Positions 27,698 through 36,262 of a stretch of DNA of 64,000 nucleotides are shown piece by piece. Location of the stretch: positions 1,240,001 through 1,304,000 of the forward strand of contig NZ_AP023182.1 of NCBI RefSeq assembly GCF_013426915.1, written 5' to 3'. How positions within the stretch are numbered: position 1 is the first letter of the stretch; each line of letters opens with the position of its first letter. The position numbers and the translations under genes are program-made. Origin of the DNA: Paraburkholderia sp. PGU19 (lineage in GTDB: Bacteria; Pseudomonadota; Gammaproteobacteria; Burkholderiales; Burkholderiaceae). The notes below the pieces were generated by a model, which did no database searches, had not been told where the DNA came from, and saw only the letters and a list, made by a program, of their open reading frames with translations.

Positions 27698-28087
27698 GTG
27701 AATCCACCCTGCCCTTTTTGCTCCCTTCCACCAGACCGAATTCTTGGTGAAAACGACAAGGCGTTATGGTTTCAAGACGGGTTTCCCGTCTCGCCAGGTC
27801 ATAGCCTTGTTATCCCCAAACGACACGTGGAATCTTTTTTTGACACTACGACTGACGAACGTCTGGCACTGTTGGCGTTGCTGGATCAGGCCAAGAAAAC
27901 GGTTCAACAAGGCAATGCCCCCGATGGCTTTAACATCGGCGTCAATGTAGGCGCTGCCGCTGGGCAGACCGTTCCGCACTTGCACATCCACCTGATCCCG
28001 CGTTATCTGGGGGATCAGGAAGACCCGAGAGGTGGGGTGAGGAAAATTTTTCCCGAGAAAGCAGAATATTGGGTAACACCTAAATAA
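27698..28087 (+). CDS. HIT-family nucleotide hydrolase/transferase
   Basis: A 129-residue HIT protein. It has the catalytic triad motif HLHIHLIPR (His94, His96, His98), the upstream GFNIGVNVGAAAGQTVPHLH strand-loop, CPFC at residues 5-8 (zinc knuckle seen in several HIT proteins), and SPGHSLVIPKRH typical of the fold. HIT enzymes hydrolyse or transfer nucleoside phosphoramidates and dinucleoside polyphosphates. The gene is visibly less GC-rich than its surroundings, as is the next gene 17 bp downstream, which suggests they arrived together. Confidence 0.93.
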   Translation: MNPPCPFCSLPPDRILGENDKALWFQDGFPVSPGHSLVIPKRHVESFFDTTTDERLALLALLDQAKKTVQQGNAPDGFNIGVNVGAAAGQTVPHLHIHLIPRYLGDQEDPRGGVRKIFPEKAEYWVTPK

Positions 28088-28104
28088 ACGTCAAAAGGCG
28101 CGCC

Positions 28105-28563
28105 ATGAGTAAATTTGATATCAGCAGCTTGATTGGCAAGGAAGTTAGGGTCTATCTGGACCTCACCCCAGGAAATCACTGCTGGAGTATTGCTGAGCCT
28201 AAATCAAGCGGACGAGTCCTGAACTACAGCGAAGAAATAAAAGACGGAAGTCCAAGACGGGTAAAGGAAAAGACCCAAAATGTGGGTCTTAGAAATGCAA
28301 CATTCATCGTTCAACCAGCAGGACCTCAACGCGTTCGCACTAGTGGCAAAAAAGATGTTCACGCCTGGGTGAAAGGAACGTTGACAGACATCACCGATAT
28401 TGAGGGAAAATGTACAAAAGAAGTCACGTACAACGCATACAAGTTTGAATCTTTTGTTTTCAGGGAATCCGAAATCGGCGTTGACAGTGCGGATATGGTT
28501 GCGTTCTCGTTCAAAAAATGCCCTTGCTGTGGGCACCAATCCCCCAGCGTAACCATTCCTTAG
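28105..28563 (+). CDS. Unknown protein paired with the HIT gene
   Basis: A 152-residue protein, 17 bp downstream of the HIT gene and with the same low-GC codon use. It is rich in beta-type sequence (IGKEVRVYLDL, ATFIVQPAGPQRVR, VHAWVKGTLTDI) and ends in a CPCCGHQSP zinc-knuckle-like tail. No family recognised. The spacing and shared base composition suggest a two-gene unit acquired by transfer. Confidence 0.7.
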   Translation: MSKFDISSLIGKEVRVYLDLTPGNHCWSIAEPKSSGRVLNYSEEIKDGSPRRVKEKTQNVGLRNATFIVQPAGPQRVRTSGKKDVHAWVKGTLTDITDIEGKCTKEVTYNAYKFESFVFRESEIGVDSADMVAFSFKKCPCCGHQSPSVTIP

Positions 28564-29070
28564 ACATCGCTCTCAACGTTCTTGTGCGGCTGCCGTTACG
28601 ATGCAAAGCCGATAAACCGATATAGGCTACCCCTCAACGGCAGTGTGCGATGAAGCTCGACAGTAACGGCTGGTGCCTGGCAGACACGACGGGGGAGGAC
28701 AGATGGCCGCTTTCCGGTTGCCTCCGCCGCTTGAATGTCCGGCCGCTCCGTCCGGTGAATGACGTTTCCTGGCCGCAAGCACCAGTTCGACGAACGCTCT
28801 TTTGGAGCGTACGTTGGAGTCATCCACGACAGCTTTCAGGAAGGTCGGTTGAATGTGTACTGACGGTAGAGTCGAGATGTGACGCGGTGGCGGTAGGCTG
28901 GGTTTGTCTGTTGCCGCCTCTTTCGTCTGGCGACACCCTATTAACCCTGGCCATAGCTCCGTCTTCACATCCCGCTCATCGAACCCGCCGTGCAGATCTC
29001 CCGCAACGGGCTCTCGGACGAGACATCACGCCTTCGTAAACGGCAAGTCACTACCAAGGACCCTGTAGAC
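28564..29070. other. 507-bp stretch without a supported gene
   Basis: Several out-of-phase fragments on the minus strand (e.g. 28627-28968) have poor composition. Probably decayed DNA next to the IS6 remnant. Confidence 0.4.
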
Positions 29071-29903
29071 GGCTGTGTCAGGTTGGTGGACAGGCGGCGG
29101 TAGAATGAAGCAATGAACAAACCGAAATCGCCTTATCACGGCCACCGCTTCCCGGCTGTCGTCATCAGCTGCGCGGTTCGCTGGTATTCCGGTTCAGCCT
29201 GAGCTTGCGCGACATCGAAGAATTGTTGCTCGAGCGCGGCGTCGTGGTCACGTACGAAACGATCCGTTGCTGGTGTGACAAATTCGGTGCCGGATTCGCA
29301 AGGTGCGCCAAGGCGGTGCGGCGCAAGCCGGGCCGCACCTGGACCTTGATGAGATGTTCGTGACGCTGCGCGGCGAGCCGTATCTGTTGTGGCGTGCCGT
29401 CGACGAGCATGGCGCAGAACTCGACGTGCTGGTACAGAAGCGACGCGACAAGGCCGCGGCCAGGCGCTTCTTTCGACGTGTGCTGCGATCAAACCCGGTG
29501 CCGCGGAAGATCGTGACGGATCAACTGCGCAGTTATCCGGCGGCGAAGGCTGACATCCCTGAACTCGCGCAGGTCAAGCACGTTTTCGTCAAAGCAGCCG
29601 CAGGAGTAAACAACCGCGCGGAGAATAGCCATCAGCCAACCCGCAGGCGCGAGCGCCAGATGTGCGGCTTTCGCGACGCGCGTCGCACGCAGGCGTTTCT
29701 CTCATGCTTTCGGCCCGATCCGGCAGCACTTCGTGTTACCCAGACATCGGATGAACGCGGAATGTCACCGCTCCATACTGAAGGAGCGCCTCTCCACATG
29801 GTATGTCTTGACTGTCCCAGTCGCAACTAATCATGTTATCTGGCGAGGATAACTACTCTTATGCCAGACACGTAGGCTATGCTCGTCAACTTGACGGTGC
29901 CCC
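29071..29903 (+). mobile_element. Decayed IS6-family insertion sequence
   Basis: The outer ends carry imperfect inverted repeats: GGCTGTGTCAGGTTGGTG at 29071 and, inverted, GGGGCACCGTCAAGTTG ending at 29903. Between them lies one broken transposase gene. The size (~0.83 kb) fits IS6 elements. It abuts the degenerate repeat copy at 29915. Confidence 0.6.
29113..29851 (+). pseudogene. IS6-family transposase with at least three frameshifts
   Basis: Reading across frames restores a clear IS6/IS240-type DDE transposase: ATG 29113 MNKPKSPYHGHRFP, a shift near 29182 into FSLSLRDIEELLLERGVVVT, a shift near 29340 into LDEMFVTLRGEPYLLWRAVD (first catalytic D region), DQLRSYPAAK, then a shift near 29705 into FGPIRQHF, LPRHRMNA and the terminal VPVATNHVIWRG. 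Three frames are needed, so the gene is dead. Confidence 0.85.
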
Positions 29904-29914
29904 GCAGTCGGTCC

Positions 29915-30070
29915 GATGATAGTCCGGCCTTAGACGAATCGCGCGTCCCGATGAGGCGCCGGCTCATCCAAATCGCAACAGGCGTAGGAGACGCGAATTG
30001 TCGTGATGACGGTCGATGATCTCGTCCATACGATATCCAACCGGACGCAGATGCCCGCTTTGAGCAAGCA
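29915..30070. repeat. Copy B of the ~157-bp diverged repeat (first copy at 19556-19712)
   Basis: Same orientation as copy A and ~70% identical by eye, including the start region ATGCCCGCT-TGAGCAAGCA. Downstream of it the reading frame of the 84-codon gene is lost after about 30 codons, so copy B is a decayed duplicate of that gene's leader and start. Confidence 0.6.
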
Positions 30071-30315
30071 GAGAGTACCGCCCGCCGCGCTAGCATCAGA
30101 AGCGAGTTCGATTCGGCGCGCGACGCGCTGCCCAAAAGTGGCATGAAGACGAGACCATCCCGCGGGCAACCGGAGTCTCCGAGCTCGAGCACCTCTGCTG
30201 GCACCCTCGTTCCATCACGACGACGCGCGGGCCCGCACAAAATCGGCTGTTGGCTCCGGGCTAGAGAACGCGACCGTACGCTGCATCGCGTGGGTCGCGC
30301 AGCTCACGTCCCGCT
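30071..30315. other. Intergenic, no gene seen
   Basis: Between the repeat and the end of the DUF2779 gene. Nothing supported. Confidence 0.4.
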
Positions 30316-31824
30316 CTACAGCACGAGATCGCGCTGGCCCGTGAGGAATTGCCAGAGCCGCACCATTGCATACGTGTCGAGGCCGCAGTAGGCGGTCAGT
30401 TGCTGCTCGATCTGCATGCGTCGTTGCGGGGAAGTTCCTGGATCGATCGCTTCGCGAAAGGCTTCCATTGCCATTGCGCCGTCCTGCACCCCTTCGAGCT
30501 CCCCGTAGTCAAGTTCGGGCGCGATGGTCGGCAGCACGCTCTTGATGCTCCAGCTTCCCTGTTGTGCCGGATGATAGTAGCGCCGCTCCGTGATGGGTAG
30601 CAAATCCACGATGCGGGCCGCGATCGCGAGAAGCGCCGTGCGTAGCTGCTCAAAGCGCTCCGCAAGTTCTCGGATTCTCGTTGCTTCGAACGATGCGTTG
30701 TAGACGAACACTGGCCCAGCGTCGCCACAGGCCGTGACCAGCGCCCGCGCAAAGGCGAGCGACGGGTCGCCACCCGACAGATCGACAAAGGACCGATGCT
30801 CGAGCTGGCCATCCTCGGCCAGGTGGTGAACGCTGAACTGAAACGGAATCTGTTGAAAAGGACGCCGGCCTTTCCAGATGGGCACTGCGAACTGGATGGT
30901 CTCGAAGTCCATAAAGTACGCCGGCAGGGCATGACGCGCAAGATCGGTGGCAGCACCCGAATCGTCGAAGAAGGTCTGATCGGACAGCGTGTGCGTTTTG
31001 ACACGGCGCTGCACGCCATTCAACAGATTGTCCGGCACGTCTTTCAGATCCGCGTACGGTTGCGCGTCGACCCAGCCCTTGAGTGCCTTGCGCTGCACGC
31101 GCGGAAGCCACTGCACGGGATGCTCGGCGCGCGGCTCGGACCGCTCGCAATGTGCGAGGAACCCGCACGCATAGGGGGTGGCACATTGCCGGCTGATGCG
31201 CACGGCTGGCTCGTGTGGTTGCCGCACGACGGCCTGTGCGGCGTCGATCCACGTCTGCACTTCGTCTTCGCGTTCGAACGCTTGAGCTGAGACATCATGT
31301 TCGATCAGCAGGCCGTGGTAGTCACCGTCGCCGCCGTATTCCCACTCACGGTTGATATGCGCCAGCGCGATTGATTCCAGCGGCACGCCCGCGCGTTTCA
31401 CAATAAAGGCCTGAATTGCCACGTCGTCGCGGTAATAGTCCTTGATGTCGGTGGACGATTTCACTTCCACCATGTGCCAGCCCGAGGTGGCCGACTCGCC
31501 GGTTCGCAGCATGACGTCCGCGAAGGACAGTGCGCCGTCGATCGCAAAGCCTGCTTCGAAGATTGGCCCCGGCGTATCCAAAGCTGCCAGCGTCTGGGCG
31601 AGCGCCTCGCCTATGCGTCCAGGACGAAGTTCAATCGTTGTGCCCTCGCCTTTCGCGTCGTAAAGCTGTTGCGCGATTGCACCCACTTGGTGACCAACGC
31701 GAAAGCTCGCGCGGGTCGCTGCCGAGTCAGCACGCAGCTCCGGGCGATGGACCTCCAGCCACAGCCGCTTTGCGCACTGGCGATATGCCATCAGCTTGGA
31801 CTTGGACAAGGACCTCATCGACAT
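30316..31824 (-). CDS. DUF2779 protein (PD-(D/E)XK plus exonuclease-like region)
   Basis: The 502-residue protein starts MSMRSLSKSKLMAYRQCAKR and has a Cas4/AddB-like N-terminal nuclease region: ADVMLRTGE...HMVEVKSST (D...E-x-K, residues ~95-125), plus Cys residues (C221, C225, C231 area: RQCATPYACGFLAHC) that could hold an Fe-S cluster together with Cys16. The DUF2779 part follows with ALPAYFMDFETIQFAVP (DxE, RNase-H/exonuclease-like first motif), VFVYNASFEATRIREL and a final YCGLDTYAMVRLWQFL. ATG 31824 has AGGAG ten bases upstream; an ATG two codons later is possible. Role unknown; such proteins are scattered through accessory DNA. Confidence 0.85.
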   Translation of the reverse strand: MSMRSLSKSKLMAYRQCAKRLWLEVHRPELRADSAATRASFRVGHQVGAIAQQLYDAKGEGTTIELRPGRIGEALAQTLAALDTPGPIFEAGFAIDGALSFADVMLRTGESATSGWHMVEVKSSTDIKDYYRDDVAIQAFIVKRAGVPLESIALAHINREWEYGGDGDYHGLLIEHDVSAQAFEREDEVQTWIDAAQAVVRQPHEPAVRISRQCATPYACGFLAHCERSEPRAEHPVQWLPRVQRKALKGWVDAQPYADLKDVPDNLLNGVQRRVKTHTLSDQTFFDDSGAATDLARHALPAYFMDFETIQFAVPIWKGRRPFQQIPFQFSVHHLAEDGQLEHRSFVDLSGGDPSLAFARALVTACGDAGPVFVYNASFEATRIRELAERFEQLRTALLAIAARIVDLLPITERRYYHPAQQGSWSIKSVLPTIAPELDYGELEGVQDGAMAMEAFREAIDPGTSPQRRMQIEQQLTAYCGLDTYAMVRLWQFLTGQRDLVL

Positions 31825-31911
31825 GGGATAACGTCTCCTGGGAGAAAGGCGCTGCTTCATATTAGGTAACACTCGCTTAACGACGCGTGCCGGCAAAACT
31901 TGAACTTGGTG

Positions 31912-32259
31912 TCAAACGGATTCGTTGGGCGCCTGGATGGGCTGCTTCAGCGCACAGGTCAGCAGGCTCGCCCCGATATCGTTAAGGCCACGCGGCGCTG
32001 CAGGCGGCGCATGTTCGATGCGAGCACGGCGGAGGATGCGCATGCGCTGCAGCGCGTTCCGCTGCGCGCAAGCGTTTGCGGAGCACGCGTACGGACGATG
32101 CCCGGTCGAACGCAGGTTGTCCGTGAGGGCCCCTTCTTGGTCGAGATATTCGTGATCAGGCGCATCCGCCTCAGTATGCGGCAGTTGCAACTCCGGTGCA
32201 TGCCCCACCAGATCGCCCGCCAATCCGCTTGCGACGAGAGCGATGTAGTTCCGAATCAC
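31912..32259 (-). CDS. Possible 115-residue protein, weak
   Basis: The frame reads MIRNYIALVASGLAGDLVGH, an acidic middle (HTEADAPDHEYLDQEGAL) and a basic C-terminal half. Composition is plausible but there is no recognisable domain or strong ribosome-binding site, and the rest of 31825-32554 is empty. Could be a gene fragment. Confidence 0.28.
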   Translation of the reverse strand: MIRNYIALVASGLAGDLVGHAPELQLPHTEADAPDHEYLDQEGALTDNLRSTGHRPYACSANACAQRNALQRMRILRRARIEHAPPAAPRGLNDIGASLLTCALKQPIQAPNESV

Positions 32260-32554
32260 CAGATTCGCAAAGTCCAGAGTTTTACGACCAGTTCGGCATG
32301 CAACGTCCTGGTGCGGGACGACTCGCGTCTGACAAGAGAATGCTTCATGGGCGCGCGGTGAACTCCGCTGTCAAGGTGCGAGCAGTTTGACTCACCTTTG
32401 GGACAGGTCATGTCTCGATTCTTGCGTATCGTTTCAATCAATGCCCGGCCGATGTCGCGCTCAAGAAGTCAGCCCGCACGCCGATAACCGAAGTAGCTGC
32501 AAACCGTCATCGATTCAGTATTGCGGTGACTCATGAGAAATACAAGGACCAGAC
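32260..32554. other. Intergenic, no gene seen
   Basis: Upstream region of the gene at 32555. AAGGA precedes that gene's ATG by about ten bases; no other signal is clear. Confidence 0.4.
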
Positions 32555-33133
32555 ATGACCAGGACAATCCACACCGCCTATACGCGACCCACACCGCTGT
32601 CAATCCGCATGGCCAGCGTGATCTTCCCCGTTTTGGTAGAGCACGCGAAGAAACGGCAGTTGATCACCTATGGGGACCTCGCAAGGCATGCCAGGAACGC
32701 GCATCCGGACAACCGTGAAGTGCAAAACATGATTCCGGTCTCAATGGGCCGCAAACTTGATGTTGTCCGCACGTACTGCCTGAAGAACCAGCTACCGGAT
32801 CTCGCGAGCATTGCTATCAACCAGGAAACGCGGGACACCGGCCTCAGCTATGTCGATAAACTCAATGCGCCGAAGCGGCAACAGGAGGTGTTCACGTTCG
32901 ATTGGGAGAGTCGTGCCGTGGAATTCGACGAACACCTCTTGCAGGAAAACAGACGAACAAAAAAGCTTGTCAAGCGCCGCGAGGATGTTGCGAGGAAAGT
33001 GATGCGTGAGTACTATGTGGCACACAAGCCTGATTTGCCTGCGGACATCGTGAACTATCGCGAGGAGATACTGGTGCTCCTTGGCAACGGACACGACGCA
33101 GAAGACGCATTCGAAATGGCGCTCCGCACATAA
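32555..33133 (+). CDS. Unknown 192-residue protein
   Basis: A well-formed gene with AAGGA upstream. The N-terminal half (VIFPVLVEHAKKRQLITYGD LARHARNAHP) looks like a winged-helix or MGMT-like fold with TYGDLA as its core motif. The middle (LPDLASIAINQETRDTGLSY) contains an N-x-x-T-G sequence reminiscent of a ligand loop, and the C-terminal half is a basic helix (NRRTKKLVKRREDVARKVMR). No family named. A nucleic-acid-binding role is a guess from charge only. Confidence 0.7.
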   Translation: MTRTIHTAYTRPTPLSIRMASVIFPVLVEHAKKRQLITYGDLARHARNAHPDNREVQNMIPVSMGRKLDVVRTYCLKNQLPDLASIAINQETRDTGLSYVDKLNAPKRQQEVFTFDWESRAVEFDEHLLQENRRTKKLVKRREDVARKVMREYYVAHKPDLPADIVNYREEILVLLGNGHDAEDAFEMALRT

Positions 33134-33321
33134 CCGCAACGAAGCGCCATTTGACAGGCACGACGGTCGTCGGCAACCGAGCGTTTTGGTCCTGGCGCGG
33201 CAAGCGGGGTTGCAGCGCCCCTCACCCGAGGTAACAGGTCGTCGTGATCGCTGACCGACGGATCCGCACGGGGGCGCCTGACGACAGACGCATGTTTGGT
33301 CGCCCACGCCCGCATTCTCGG

Positions 33322-33555
33322 TCAGTCAATAGCCCACCCCTCCTCGATCAACGCGTTCACGCATGCGAAAACATACACGACCCCATTGGCGCGATCGATA
33401 ACGCGATACTCACCCGATTCCGCACGGCTCAACGCCATTCCGAATCGTCCGTCAATGTGCTTCATGGGCAACATCAACCCATGAGAACAACTATCTCTTT
33501 GCAAGAGGTCCTGCGTCAGCGCTAACAGATCGTCAGACCATCGCTTCGGGCACAT
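33322..33555 (-). CDS. 77-residue hypothetical protein
   Basis: The product has a natural-looking C-terminal half (GMALSRAESGEYRVIDRANG VVYVFACVNALIEEGWAID) like a small beta-alpha domain. No domain recognised and no strong ribosome-binding site; moderate support from composition only. Confidence 0.4.
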   Translation of the reverse strand: MCPKRWSDDLLALTQDLLQRDSCSHGLMLPMKHIDGRFGMALSRAESGEYRVIDRANGVVYVFACVNALIEEGWAID

Positions 33556-33696
33556 GCGTTAGTTCCTTGAATCGTGTCGCAATCGATGGATCGAGGCACC
33601 TGACACCGCTGACTTCCGCGGATGGGTGCGTGCAACAGTGCAATTGCAAAAACGGGGACCCCGTCTTCTTTCAGGCGTCGTCAAAGACAACCTTGA

Positions 33697-33991
33697 TTAC
33701 GCCCAGGACGCGCTTGCCGGCAGGACCATGCTCGAGGAACTTCCCAAAGCGGCGACCTGAGCCCGATCCTCTTCTTCGAGCCGCGCAACGATGTCTAAAC
33801 GCTCCAACTCGCCCTCGCACAATGCAACGAGCGTATCGGGCGTCAAACCGAAACTTCCCAAGACCCCTGGAACATGGCTCAGATCCTGTTCGGCGATCCA
33901 TCCTATCAGACAGTCTCACGAGTTCTTCCAGCGGCAAGTGGCGCAGGGCTGCTGCAATCGCCCGCTCTTTCATTTCGTGGCAGAGGTTCAT
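33697..33991 (-). pseudogene. Possible frameshifted small gene
   Basis: ATG 33991 opens MNLCHEMKERAIAAALRHLP LEELVRL; after about 28 codons this frame turns Arg-rich, while the next frame continues credibly as GWIAEQDLSHVPGVLG, TPDTLVALCEGELERL and IVARLEEEDRAQVAAL to TAA at 33697. One indel near 33905 would join them. Unknown function. Confidence 0.35.
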
Positions 33992-34036
33992 GGCCCTCCT
34001 TCGCGATACAGTTTGTGCGCCTTGCTGTGCCTGCAT

Positions 34037-34213
34037 CTACTCATCAGCCGCAGCAATCGCCCATGAGTTGAAGTCACGCAGAAAGCTGCGTACGTTATCT
34101 AGCGAGAGGTCTGCGTTGCGACGCATGTCCAACAGCCACTTGCGCAAGACTCTTGCGTGCGCCGGTTGCAGCGTCTCGCTATTAAGCATTTCCACGCTGA
34201 ATTCTTTCGTCAT
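34037..34213 (-). CDS. 58-residue hypothetical protein
   Basis: ATG 34213 encodes MTKEFSVEMLNSETLQPAHA RVLRKWLLDMRR then a helical tail. Composition is protein-like and amphipathic. It lies just upstream of the frameshifted gene on the same strand. Too short to classify. Confidence 0.4.
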   Translation of the reverse strand: MTKEFSVEMLNSETLQPAHARVLRKWLLDMRRNADLSLDNVRSFLRDFNSWAIAAADE

Positions 34214-34578
34214 TAACGGAATCGAGAGCAGGAAGACGTGCTTACAAGTCGACGAGCGCCCATAGGGTGGGGGCTTGCACTCCCGTATCATCGTCATCGG
34301 CCACATCGCGAATAGACACAAGCTCTGCGGCACTATCGCGCAGGGCGATTACGCTATTCAGTGACCGACATACGAAAGCAGCGATATCAGTTGGAGGCGG
34401 TATCGTATGCGTGAGCTGGATAAATGGCGAAGGTGCCGGCAAGCGATCGGCAAACCTGCACGCAACAGCACGCGGGAGCAGGCATCCCGTACCAGAACCG
34501 CCTGCCGGGCGCCGAAACTTACGCGCATCCGAATGCCGATCCCGCGTCGCTCCCAGGAGCTTCCCGCCTTTGGTCTCA
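34214..34578. other. 365-bp intergenic, no gene seen
   Basis: Only shadow frames. No repeat or RNA signal recognised. Confidence 0.4.
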
Positions 34579-35325
34579 TCATCCCAACTTCTTGAGCGAC
34601 TCGATGAAGTCCTCAGCGGACATCGGCTCCGACATCTCCGCTTCGTCTGCGGCATCCCGAATCGTTGCTGCCAGATCCTCGGTGTCCGAGGGACTGCCCG
34701 CCCACGAGAGTTCCCACAGCAACGCCTGGATAACCTGTGCAAGAGTCGGGTTCAAAATCTGGAATGTGTGAACAGTGCGCGTAATGTTCTCGCTGTCGGT
34801 GACGTCTACCTCACTGTTGATCCGCAGCGGAAGGTTCAGGATATCTCCGATGGGAGAAAACTTGATAGCCCACCGGATCCTGGTTCCCTGCTGATACCGA
34901 ATCTGGCCGTCCTCCACCACATCGTCGCGCAACTCAAAACCCACCCCACCGACCCACAGCCGGTGAACGCCTCTAAGCTCTCCGGTCTGATTGTCCTTTT
35001 CCCAGTCGTAGAACAGTTCAAGATATTCGACGCCTTGAGGGTCATACTCGCCAGTGTAAGGAACTGCATCGCCCTTTTTAGACTCCGCCAGATAGTCCGC
35101 CGCGTACAACCTTCTGAATACATCCACCACGCCACGATTGCGATCGAGCAGCGAAAAGATGTCGCGCACGTAAATTGCGCCACGAAACTGTACGGGCTCC
35201 ATGAGGTACGCAACAGTACTGTCGGTCACATCGGACCAGACATAGTTCTTTTCGCCCGTGACATCATCGTCGGCCCAGTAACCGTATTCAATTTTTCCGC
35301 CACTGCACAAAGCAAGTTCACCCAT
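34579..35325 (-). CDS. Unknown 248-residue protein joined in frame to a 5'-nucleotidase remnant
   Basis: ATG 35325 is preceded by AAGGAGGGGAA, an excellent ribosome-binding site, which defines this as an independent gene although the frame is open upstream into a 5'-nucleotidase fragment. The product is beta-rich with many aromatic and acidic residues (GGKIEYGYWADDD, FRGAIYVRDIFSLLDRN, HRLWVGGVGFELRDD, GTRIRWAIKFSPIGD) and ends with an acidic helical tail (AADEAEMSEPMSAEDFIESL). No family recognised. Confidence 0.65.
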   Translation of the reverse strand: MGELALCSGGKIEYGYWADDDVTGEKNYVWSDVTDSTVAYLMEPVQFRGAIYVRDIFSLLDRNRGVVDVFRRLYAADYLAESKKGDAVPYTGEYDPQGVEYLELFYDWEKDNQTGELRGVHRLWVGGVGFELRDDVVEDGQIRYQQGTRIRWAIKFSPIGDILNLPLRINSEVDVTDSENITRTVHTFQILNPTLAQVIQALLWELSWAGSPSDTEDLAATIRDAADEAEMSEPMSAEDFIESLKKLG

Positions 35326-35369
35326 TTCCCCTCCTTCATCATCTTCGAAATTCAATTCATTCCGTGGCA

Positions 35370-36100
35370 TCGCCTCATCGACGGTAACACCCCACGCCAT
35401 CAGCGTCCGGATTGCGCGCTCGTGAGCGGGTGCGCTTCGCGCCGTAACTAGTGCTGTGCGAACCGCCACACCCGATTTCCGTCCGTTCTGTAGCAAGCAC
35501 AACGCGTCAAGGAAAGGCTTCATCGGCCCGGGAGGCAACGGATCCCGAGCGTTGCGAACCTCGTGGTCGATGAACTGCTCAAGCTGCATCAATCGAAAAA
35601 TGCGCTCTGCTTCGTAGCTGAACAGCACGGAATCACCGTCAAATGCAACGCGCAATTCGGCATCGTTGCGAAGGTTCAATCCAGCCGACGCGGGATAGAC
35701 ATGCGCAGCTGGGAATCCCGCCGCCATAGCTGCCTGGACATCAAGCATGTTCGCCGAAAGAAACAGGTTCGCACCCAACGCGCCAAGATAACGGTGCGGA
35801 GGCGCGCCACTGGTGAATACAGCGCGTTTGATAGGCAACCCGTGTGTCTGATTGACGCAAAAACCCGAAGGCCGGTTACCGGGTCGTTGCGTGAAAGGAT
35901 CGCGATGTCGACCTCGGCCGCCCCGCTATCGTTAAACGCGAGAAGCTTTCGCACAAGCGGAAACGCAGCACCCGGGCGAGCCGGGAGGTCAAGATTTTCC
36001 TCCTGAAGCGCCCGATAGGGGCCGGGATCGTTCTCCCGGAATGCGCGGTTTTCTCCTCAAAATCAAAGAGGGACCTCGCGGACACAGCGACCGTTACCAT
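35370..36100 (-). pseudogene. 5'-nucleotidase (cN-I/PF06189-like) remnant with two frameshifts and lost C-terminus
   Basis: From ATG 36100: MVTVAVSARSLFDFEE, then a one-base loss near 36047, then AAFPLVRKLLAFN and AILSRNDPVTGLRVFASI, a second one-base loss near 35855, then RAVFTSGAPPHRYLGALGAN LFLSANMLDVQAA, AFDGDSVLFS and RTALVTARSAPAHERAIRTL. This is the order of motifs of cytosolic IMP/GMP-type 5'-nucleotidases. Similarity stops at WGVTVDEA (35370), where about 40-60 residues of the usual C-terminus are missing and the unrelated gene at 35325 begins. Both shifts are single missing bases, so sequencing error cannot be excluded, but the missing end shows real decay. Confidence 0.75.
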
Positions 36101-36262
36101 CTTGCCAGGAATCAAGGCAAACCTCGCTCGCCGAACAGGAAGATCATCGTATCCGCGATTAGAGACAAACCATGTCCTTTCCAGAAGGCCAATGACATCC
36201 GATGGACCGCTGATCACCTAGTTGGGCCGACCGGGGCTTGACCGTCCCTTCTCCCTGTCGGC

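Noticed and set aside
28627..28968. 113-codon minus-strand frame before the IS6 remnant
   Set aside because: Pro/Ser/Arg-rich with no start signal or domain; probably decayed DNA.
33567..34265. 232-codon plus-strand frame
   Set aside because: Low-complexity composition; opposite two small minus-strand frames that read more like protein.
34267..35451. 394-codon plus-strand frame
   Set aside because: Opposite the gene with a strong ribosome-binding site at 35325 and the 5'-nucleotidase remnant, both supported by motifs.
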